From: Brachybacterium ginsengisoli
Lineage (GTDB): Bacteria > Actinomycetota > Actinomycetes > Actinomycetales > Dermabacteraceae
Length of the DNA: 64,000 bases
Direction of reading: 5' to 3'
Assembly (NCBI RefSeq): GCF_002407065.1
Contig: NZ_CP023564.1
Location: forward strand, 2,418,001-2,482,000
Under the pieces are notes generated by a model that saw only the letters and a list, made by a program, of their open reading frames with translations, was not told the DNA's origin and searched no databases. How positions within the stretch are numbered: position 1 is the first letter of the stretch; the number at the start of each line of letters is the position of its first letter. Below, in pieces: positions 58,292 through 64,000 of the stretch. Both the position numbers and the translations under genes were made by a program.

Positions 58292-59346
58292 GCGGCCTCC
58301 TCGGTCTCTCCTGCATCGGCCGCCTCGGCCCAGGGCGCGGCGGGATGCTCACGGGTCCAGCCGGCGCGCCGGCTGCGGACGCTCTGGCAGCGGGGACACC
58401 AGAACACGGTGCGTGCGGCGAGGTCGGCGGAGCGGATCACCGTGCCGCAGAGACGGCAGGGCAGGGTCTGGCGGTGGTAGACGTAGAAGGACCGCTCGCG
58501 GGCGACGATCCCCGGGTCCTCGTCCCCGTTCTGCCGGGTGCCGCGGGAGCGCTCGACGATGCGGGCCTCGAGATCGCGGTGCTCGGGCTGGGTGGTGACG
58601 ATCCGGCCGGTCCGGGCGCCGTAGGCCATGAGCGCCACCAGGTCCTCCCACATCTCCTCCAGCATCCCGGCGCTGAGGTCGCGGCCGGGCACGAGGGGGT
58701 CCAGCCGGGCGCGGAACAGCAGCTCGGCGCGGTAGATGTTCCCGATCCCCGAGACGACCTTCTGGTTCATCAGCAGGGCTCCGATCGTGGTGCGGGAGCG
58801 GCGCACGGCCTCGACGAAGCGGCGGCGCTCCCGCCCGTCGGGATCGGGCCGCAGCGGGTCCGGTCCGAGCCGGTCGATCACGGCCTGCCGCTCCTGGGCG
58901 TCGAGGATCTCGCAGGCGGTGGGTCCGGTGAGATCGGCGAGGCCGTGCTCCCCGGCGACCCGCAGGCGCACCGTCGGGCGCGGCACCAGACGACGCCAGT
59001 CCGGGCCGCCCTCGAGCTGCTCCTCCTGCTCCCCCAGCCGCAGGCGCGGCGCCCCGATCGCGTGGGCGTCGGCGAAGCCGGGATCGCCCGCGAAGGTCCA
59101 GGAGCCGTACAGGCCCAGGTGGATGTGCACGTGCCGCACCGCCGGGGAGTCGGGGGCGACGTCCGCGGCGGGGGCGAAGGGCAGGAACAGGTGCTTGCCG
59201 ACCGCCTCTGCGCCCAGCATCACCATCCCGTCGAGCTGGGCCGCCTCGGAGAAGCGTCCCTGCGGGCTCGAGGTGCGCACGTGCTGCCCGCCGAAGGCGC
59301 GCTCGAAGGCGGCGGCCAGCCGGTGGACGGTATGTCCCTCCGGCAT
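58288..59346 (-). CDS. nei: Fpg/Nei-family DNA glycosylase (endonuclease VIII-like)
   Basis: 352 residues from ATG 59346. N-terminus MPEGHTVHRLA carries the catalytic Pro2-Glu3 of Nei; beta-sheet Lys at about 51 (AVGKHLFLPF); H2TH region SGIGNIYRAELLFRARLDPLVPG; C-terminal zinc finger with Cys at 297, 300, 317 and 320 (CRLCGT...FWCPRC). Excises oxidised bases and nicks DNA. Its ATG overlaps the rpiB stop by one base, pip follows (ATGA), so rpiB-nei-pip is one operon. Confidence 0.95.
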   Translation of the reverse strand: MPEGHTVHRLAAAFERAFGGQHVRTSSPQGRFSEAAQLDGMVMLGAEAVGKHLFLPFAPAADVAPDSPAVRHVHIHLGLYGSWTFAGDPGFADAHAIGAPRLRLGEQEEQLEGGPDWRRLVPRPTVRLRVAGEHGLADLTGPTACEILDAQERQAVIDRLGPDPLRPDPDGRERRRFVEAVRRSRTTIGALLMNQKVVSGIGNIYRAELLFRARLDPLVPGRDLSAGMLEEMWEDLVALMAYGARTGRIVTTQPEHRDLEARIVERSRGTRQNGDEDPGIVARERSFYVYHRQTLPCRLCGTVIRSADLAARTVFWCPRCQSVRSRRAGWTREHPAAPWAEAADAGETEEAA

Positions 59347-59816
59347 CAGCTCTGGGAGCTCGTGTACCCGCCGGTGCGCTCGTAGAGCCCCACCAGGTCG
59401 ATGCGGCGCTGGTGGCGCTCCTCGCCGGTGAAGGGCTCGGCGAGGAACAGGTCGATCAGCGCCTCGAGCTCCTCCTCGGAGTGCTGGCGCGCCCCGACGG
59501 AGATGACGTTGGCGTTGTTGTGCTGACGGGCCAGCCGGGCGGTGTCCTCGTTCCACACCAGCGCCGCGCGCACGCCCTCGACCTTGTTCGCGGCGATCTG
59601 CTCGCCGTTGCCGGAGCCGCCGATCACGATGCCCAGCGAGCTCGGGTCCGCGACCACGGCCTCGCCGACATCCGTGCAGAAGGGCGGGTAGTCGTCCAGG
59701 GCGTCGTACTGGTGGGCGCCGTGGTCGGTGACCTCGTGCCCCTTGTTCTGGAGGACCGTCACGAGCCGGTTCTTGAGCTCGAAGCCGGCGTGGTCGGTGC
59801 CGATGTGGACGCGCAT
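59346..59816 (-). CDS. rpiB: ribose-5-phosphate isomerase B
   Basis: 156 residues. Interconverts ribose-5-P and ribulose-5-P. RpiB hallmarks: MRVHIGTDHAGFELKN at the start (His for ring opening), YDALDDYPPFCTDVGEAV and GIVIGGSGNGEQIAANKVEGVRAALVWNEDTARLARQHNNANVISVGAR; the GGSGNGE glutamate is the mycobacterial-type catalytic residue. Cytoplasmic. Ribosome site is weak. First gene of the rpiB-nei-pip unit. Confidence 0.97.
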   Translation of the reverse strand: MRVHIGTDHAGFELKNRLVTVLQNKGHEVTDHGAHQYDALDDYPPFCTDVGEAVVADPSSLGIVIGGSGNGEQIAANKVEGVRAALVWNEDTARLARQHNNANVISVGARQHSEEELEALIDLFLAEPFTGEERHQRRIDLVGLYERTGGYTSSQS

Positions 59817-59899
59817 GGGTGAGGGGTTCTCTCTCTCGGGATGGGGCGGGGTCGGTCGCGGGGATGGATCGACCGTTGAGCTGGATCGACCGGGGGCGG

Positions 59900-60520
59900 T
59901 CAGCTGAAGTCGATGCCGCCGCTGCGGGAGCGCTTGAGCTCGTAGAAGCCGTCGATCTCGGACAGGGTCGCGAGCGCGTCGAGCAGACGGCCGGCGTCCT
60001 CGCCCTTCGGCGCCGGGGAGACGACGGGACCGAAGTAGGCGGTGCCCTCTCCGAAGGAGATCACCGGGGTTCCCACATCGTCGCCGACCCGCGAGATGGC
60101 GCCGGCGTGGGAGGCGCGCAGCGCCTGGTCGATCTCGTCGCCGGCCACCGGGTCGTAGGACTCGATGAGCGACTCGGGCAGCTCGGCGTCGGCCAGTGCG
60201 GCCACGGCGGTGGCCCGTCGGTCGGACTGCTCGCCGCCCACGTGGTAGCGCTCGCCCCAGGCGGTGTACCAGCGGGCGAAGGCCTCGTTCCCCTCCGCGG
60301 CGCTGATCGCGATGGCGAGCCGGGCGGGGCCCCAGGAGTCGTCGAGCATCGCGCGGTAGCCGGGATCGAGGTCGCGGCCCTCGTTGAGCACCGACAGGGA
60401 CATGACGGAGAAGGTCGGGCGGATCTCTCGGACCTGGGCGGCCTGCAGGAGCCACCGGCTGGTCATCCAGGCGAAGGGGCAGACGGGATCGACGAACAGC
60501 TCGACGGGGCGCGCACTCAC
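59900..60520 (-). CDS. DsbA-family protein, mycothiol nitroreductase (Rv2466c)-like, single Cys
   Basis: 206 residues from GTG 60520 (GAGGAG 5 bp upstream). Thioredoxin-fold start VELFVDPVCPFAWMTSRWLL with Cys at 14 in a CPFA motif, then an all-helical insertion (SWGPARLAIAISAAEGNEAFARWYTAWGERYH) and GTPVISFGEGTAYFGPVVSPAP, as in the mycothiol-dependent nitroreductase Rv2466c family (mycoredoxin 2). Those known to me carry CPWC; here the resolving Cys is Ala, so a monothiol mechanism would be needed. The mycothiol genes elsewhere in the window fit such a partner. Divergent from the ABC exporter. Confidence 0.88.
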   Translation of the reverse strand: MSARPVELFVDPVCPFAWMTSRWLLQAAQVREIRPTFSVMSLSVLNEGRDLDPGYRAMLDDSWGPARLAIAISAAEGNEAFARWYTAWGERYHVGGEQSDRRATAVAALADAELPESLIESYDPVAGDEIDQALRASHAGAISRVGDDVGTPVISFGEGTAYFGPVVSPAPKGEDAGRLLDALATLSEIDGFYELKRSRSGGIDFS

Positions 60521-60629
60521 AGGGACTCCTCGGCTCGGGGATGATGGCCTCCATTCTGTCACCGGTCGGGTCAGGGCGGGCCCCTGGCCGCGAGGTGACC
60601 GGACCGACACCCGTGCCCGGCAAAAAACG

Positions 60630-60658
60630 TTGCACTGCGCAGGCCGGACGGGTTGGAT
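60630..60658 (+). promoter_or_regulatory. promoter of the ABC exporter (TTGCAC-17-TTGGAT)
   Basis: -35 TTGCAC (60630-60635), spacer 17, -10 TTGGAT (60653-60658). It ends 6 nt before GTG 60665, consistent with a leaderless transcript and making GTG 60665 preferable to TTG 60653. Confidence 0.6.
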
Positions 60659-60664
60659 CAACAG

Positions 60665-62428
60665 GTGCTCGATTCCCGTTCCGCCGACGTCGCGGCCCCC
60701 GCCCCTCCCCGTCCCCCCGCTCCCGGGGTGATGCGCTCGATCGTGCGCGGCCACCGCCGGATGCTCGCGATCGTGCTGCCGCTGGCGACCATCGCGGAGG
60801 GCGTCGAGCTCACGATGCCGATCGTGCTGGGCATGATCATCGAGCACGGCGTGCTGGCCGGCGATCTCGGCCTCACCCTGCTGGGCGCCGCGGGCCTGAT
60901 CCTGCTGCGCGTGGTGGGCGTGGTGCTGTGGGCGGCGACCTTCCTGCACTCGCAGAAGGCCGTCATGTTCGAGCGCCACCGCCTGCGCGTGGGCCTGACC
61001 GGCGCGGTGCTCGATCCCCGCTCGCGCCCCGTGCAGCGGCCCGCCGGCGAGGTGCTCTCCATCGCCACCTCCGACGCCGACAAGGCCTCCGACCTCCTGG
61101 ACATGATCCCGTGGGTGGTGCCCTCGCTGATCGCGGTCCTGGCCGCGACCGCGTACCTGACCGCGATGGATCCCTGGCTGGGCCTGGCGATGCTGATCGG
61201 GATCGCCGTGATGGTGGTCGTGATCCGCGTGATCACGCCGACCCTCTCCGCCCGCTACGACGACCAGCAGTCCCAGGCCGCCGAGGCCGCGGCCACCGCG
61301 ACCGACCTGGTCCACGGGCTGCGCGTGCTGCAGGGCCTCGGCGTGCAGAGCCGCGCCCGCGCCACCTACCGGCGCCGCTCGCGCTCCGCACTCCAGGCGG
61401 CGCTGGTCAACGCGCGCTACTCGGGGATCTCCTCCGGCCTGACCACACTGGTCACCGGGCTCATGCTCGCGGCCGTCGTGGTGCTCGCCGCGCTGCGCAC
61501 CCTGGACGGCGCCCTCTCCCTCGGCGTGCTGATCTCCGTGGTGGGCGTGGCCCGCTACGTGATGGGGATGCTCCAGGGCCTCTCCGGCGCACCCGTCTGG
61601 TGGGCGGGCATGTCCACCTCCGCACGGCGCGTGCGCGACCTCTACACCGACCTCGGCCGCACCGTCGACGACCCGGAGCTGGGCCTGGACGTGCTGACCA
61701 CCCGGCGCGACGACCGCGGGGACGCGGGCTCCGCCGGCGCCCGACGCGGCGCCGCCGGCGGCCTGCACCTCGAGCAGCTCTCCGTCGCCGACGGCGAGAT
61801 CGTGGCGCTGGCCTGCGCGGATGCGAGCGACGCGGAGGCCGTGGTCGATGCGGTCAACGGCCGCGGCGCGTCCGAGGCACGGATCGGCGAGCACTCCCTC
61901 GCCTCCGGCGACCGGCTCGGGCTCCGCTCCGACCTCCTCGTCGAGCCGCATGTGGTGGACCTCTTCGACGGCACCCTGCGCGAGCAGCTCGCCACCCGCG
62001 CCCCGGAGTGGTCGACGACCGAGGACGACGCCTGGGCCGACGAGGCCCTGCACGCCGCCGGCGCCGAGGACCTGCTGCGGATCCTCCCCGAGGGCTACGA
62101 CTCCCGGATCCTGGACCGCGGCGCGAACCTCTCGGGCGGGCAGCGACAGCGCATCGCCCTGGCCCGGGCGGTGGCGTCGGACGCCCCGGTGCTCGTGCTG
62201 CACGACCCGACCACCGCGGTGGACGCGGTCACCGAGCAGAACATCGCCGAGGCGCTGATCGCCGCCCGGCGCCGCACCGACCGCGCGACCCTGCTGGTCA
62301 CCCGGGCACCCGCCCTGCTGCAGGAGGCCGACCGCGTGGTGTTCATGCGAGACGGCGAGGTCGTCGTCGAGGGCGATCACCAGGACCTGATGGGCGACGA
62401 GGACTATCGAGAGGTGGTGCGGCGATGA
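60665..62428 (+). CDS. heterodimeric ABC exporter, subunit with degenerate ATP site
   Basis: 587 residues from GTG 60665 (TTG 60653 is the longest start). Type IV exporter: six hydrophobic segments between about 30 and 290, then an NBD. The NBD lacks Walker A (the position GEIVALACADASDAEA replaces G-x-x-G-x-G-K-S), the Q-loop is altered (VEPHVVDLFDGTL), and Walker B is LVLHDPTTAVD, missing both the usual Asp and the catalytic Glu. The signature LSGGQRQRIALARAV is perfect. It overlaps the second subunit by ATGA. Such a half can only work with an active partner. Confidence 0.93.
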   Translation: MLDSRSADVAAPAPPRPPAPGVMRSIVRGHRRMLAIVLPLATIAEGVELTMPIVLGMIIEHGVLAGDLGLTLLGAAGLILLRVVGVVLWAATFLHSQKAVMFERHRLRVGLTGAVLDPRSRPVQRPAGEVLSIATSDADKASDLLDMIPWVVPSLIAVLAATAYLTAMDPWLGLAMLIGIAVMVVVIRVITPTLSARYDDQQSQAAEAAATATDLVHGLRVLQGLGVQSRARATYRRRSRSALQAALVNARYSGISSGLTTLVTGLMLAAVVVLAALRTLDGALSLGVLISVVGVARYVMGMLQGLSGAPVWWAGMSTSARRVRDLYTDLGRTVDDPELGLDVLTTRRDDRGDAGSAGARRGAAGGLHLEQLSVADGEIVALACADASDAEAVVDAVNGRGASEARIGEHSLASGDRLGLRSDLLVEPHVVDLFDGTLREQLATRAPEWSTTEDDAWADEALHAAGAEDLLRILPEGYDSRILDRGANLSGGQRQRIALARAVASDAPVLVLHDPTTAVDAVTEQNIAEALIAARRRTDRATLLVTRAPALLQEADRVVFMRDGEVVVEGDHQDLMGDEDYREVVRR

Positions 62429-64000
62429 GCGATCTGGACTGGAAGCGTCCGCTGGAGGACGTCCTGGGCGGTGACGAGACCGCGCGCCGGCAGCTCGCCG
62501 AGCACGCACAGCTGCTGCCCATCGCGGATGCGCGCACCTCGCTGCGGTTCATGGCCGCCCGGCTGCGGGAGCACTGGGTCGCGACCCTCATCACCCTGGT
62601 CGTCACGATCTCCGGGGCGATCGCCGCCGCGATGCTGCCACGCCTGATCGGCTCGGCGGTCGACGTCGTCGCCGCAGGCGGTCCGCAGGAGAGGATCTGG
62701 ACCCTCGGCGGCCAGATCCTCGCCGTCGGCGTCGTCCAGGCGGTGCTGATGGCGCTGGGCTGGTCGCTCGTCTCCGCGCTCGGCCAGCGGATCCTCGCCG
62801 GCATGCGCGAGGACGTCATCGACCGGGCGCTGGACCTCCCCGCCCAGACGATGGAGACCACCGGCATCGGCGATGCGCTCTCCCGCGTGGCCGATGACGT
62901 GGACGTCGCAGCCCGGGCCGTGAACAACCTGGTCCCGAACCTGATCCAGCTGGGCTTCATGGTGCTGATCACCCTGGTCGGGATGGCGACGCTGTCGCCG
63001 TGGCTGCTGCTGATGGTGGTGGTCATCGTGCCGATGTACGTGCTCGCGGCCACCTGGTACCTGCGCCGCACCGGGCCCATCTACCGGCGGGAGCGGATCG
63101 CGATGGGCGCCCGGGCACAGGGCCTGCTCTCCGCGATCCATGGCATCCCCACGGTGCATGCCTACGGCATCGAGCGCCGGGAGACCCGCCACGTGGCGGT
63201 GCTCTCGGAGACCGCCGCGCTGCTCAACATGCGCGTGATGTTCCTGGTCAGCCGCCTGGTGATGGGGCTGAACGTGCCCGAGAACATCGCCCTGGCGATG
63301 GTGCTGCTCTTCGGCTTCGTCATGGTGCAGGTCGGAGGCGCCCCGGTGGGCCTGGTGACCGCCGCGGCGGTGTACCTGGTGACCCTGTTCTGGCCGATGA
63401 TGGCGGTGATCTTCAACCTCGACGAGGTGCAGTCGGCGCTCGCGAGCCTGGCCCGCATGATCGGGGTCATCACCTCGATCGACCCCGCCGCCTCCCCCGG
63501 CACCGAGCGTCCCGCGGATCCCTCGATCCGGCTCGAGCAGGTCTCCCATGCCTATGGGGAGGACGAGGACGGCGAGGAGCGGATCGTGCTGCGGCCGATC
63601 GACCTCGAGATCGACTCCGGCGAGGTGGTCTCGCTCGTGGGCGCCTCGGGAGCCGGCAAGTCCACGCTCGCCGCGATCCTCGCCGGCACCCTGGCCCCGC
63701 GTCATGGGCGGGTCCTGCACGGCGGGGCGGACCTCGCCCGGTCGGACCTCGAGGCGGTGCGCTCGCATGCCTCGATCGTCAGCCAGGACGTGCACGTCTT
63801 CCGCGGGACGCTCCGCGAGGACCTCCAGCTCGCCGCGCCCCGCGCGACGGACGAGGAGCTGCGCCGGGCGCTGCGCCGGGTGGACGCCCTGGGCTGGGTG
63901 GACCGCCTCCCCAAGGGTCTCGACACCGAGGTGGGCGAGAAGGGCGAACGGCTCACCGCCGAGCAGTCCCAGCAGCTGGCCCTCGCCCGGATCGCCCTGC
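62425..64000 (+). CDS. heterodimeric ABC exporter, second subunit (3' truncated by window edge)
   Basis: 525 codons visible, starting ATG 62425 in the upstream stop. N-terminal cytoplasmic segment with an elbow helix, membrane segments between about 55 and 330, then an NBD with intact Walker A VGASGAGKSTLAAIL (about 410-424) and Q-loop SIVSQDVHVFRGTL. The signature, visible just before the cut, is LTAEQSQQLALARI instead of LSGGQ. Walker B lies beyond the window. With the partner's perfect LSGGQ, one composite ATP site is intact and the other is dead on both faces. Confidence 0.92.
   Translation, partial: MSDLDWKRPLEDVLGGDETARRQLAEHAQLLPIADARTSLRFMAARLREHWVATLITLVVTISGAIAAAMLPRLIGSAVDVVAAGGPQERIWTLGGQILAVGVVQAVLMALGWSLVSALGQRILAGMREDVIDRALDLPAQTMETTGIGDALSRVADDVDVAARAVNNLVPNLIQLGFMVLITLVGMATLSPWLLLMVVVIVPMYVLAATWYLRRTGPIYRRERIAMGARAQGLLSAIHGIPTVHAYGIERRETRHVAVLSETAALLNMRVMFLVSRLVMGLNVPENIALAMVLLFGFVMVQVGGAPVGLVTAAAVYLVTLFWPMMAVIFNLDEVQSALASLARMIGVITSIDPAASPGTERPADPSIRLEQVSHAYGEDEDGEERIVLRPIDLEIDSGEVVSLVGASGAGKSTLAAILAGTLAPRHGRVLHGGADLARSDLEAVRSHASIVSQDVHVFRGTLREDLQLAAPRATDEELRRALRRVDALGWVDRLPKGLDTEVGEKGERLTAEQSQQLALARIAL

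Noticed and set aside
1..64000. tRNA, rRNA, CRISPR, transposase or prophage genes
   Set aside because: Scanned by eye on both strands; no direct-repeat/spacer array, terminal inverted repeats with transposase, or tRNA cloverleaf recognised. Small RNAs cannot be excluded.

Overview
The window is a gene-dense, very GC-rich bacterial chromosome segment from an actinomycete. The combination of a mycothiol gene pair, an hspR/HAIR-controlled dnaK operon, formamidase (FmdA/FmdB-type) genes, DUF222/HNH and PIG-L proteins, and many apparently leaderless genes fits the Micrococcales; Brachybacterium or another member of Dermabacteraceae is my best guess, by inference only. I see no rRNA, tRNA, CRISPR array, insertion sequence, prophage or integrase, so this looks like ordinary chromosome with a few accessory patches.

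Layout. 1-1.07 kb: 3' part of a membrane-anchored protein. 1.1-9.0 kb: trpS translationally coupled to a LacI regulator, divergent from an alpha-glucoside/maltodextrin ABC importer (binding lipoprotein and two permeases, no ATPase) and a GH13 alpha-glucosidase. 9.1-11.7 kb: two paralogous ATP-grasp ligases resembling D-aspartate ligases of peptidoglycan cross-bridges. 11.8-15.6 kb: a PEBP protein and a glycosyltransferase/VTT membrane protein/glycosyltransferase set. 15.6-19.9 kb: dnaK-grpE-dnaJ-hspR with two HAIR operators around the promoter. 20-25.3 kb: small housekeeping genes (YjbR, an AlkD-like repair protein, a P-loop kinase), the formamidase pair, HIT, GNAT and a spermidine-synthase-like protein. 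25.4-27.1 kb: an AT-richer DUF6318 lipoprotein/PKD secreted-protein pair. 27.4-31.7 kb: a GntR-prpD-prpB-prpC propionate (methylcitrate) operon. 31.8-34 kb: an LldR-like regulator divergent from lactate dehydrogenase. 34-45.9 kb: ilvD, small enzymes, a TetR/epimerase divergent pair with three operators, a two-component system, a DUF222-HNH protein and an FAD monooxygenase. 46-48.1 kb: mshA-mshB-like mycothiol genes. 48.2-53.4 kb: an EEP phosphatase, ADP-ribosylglycohydrolase, M13 peptidase and membrane proteins. 53.5-56.3 kb: a TPP riboswitch and a thiamine ECF transporter. 56.3-60.5 kb: an ankyrin protein, GNAT, prolyl aminopeptidase, Nei, RpiB and a mycothiol nitroreductase-like protein. 60.6-64 kb: a heterodimeric ABC exporter, its second gene cut by the window edge.

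How it works together. The sugar operon, the propionate operon and lactate dehydrogenase are carbon-source modules, each with a neighbouring regulator and visible operators. The most distinctive observations are a heterodimeric ABC exporter whose motif losses fall entirely in one composite ATP site; a thiamine ECF ATPase frame with no ATG/GTG/TTG start before its Walker A; a TPP riboswitch followed by a hairpin sequestering the ribosome binding site; a 19-C homopolymer and an 8-bp tandem repeat in gene leaders; an operator-like repeat inside the lacI gene; the twin D-Asp-ligase-like genes; and a recurring leaderless promoter design (TAnnnT 6-7 nt before ATG) shared by at least twelve genes.
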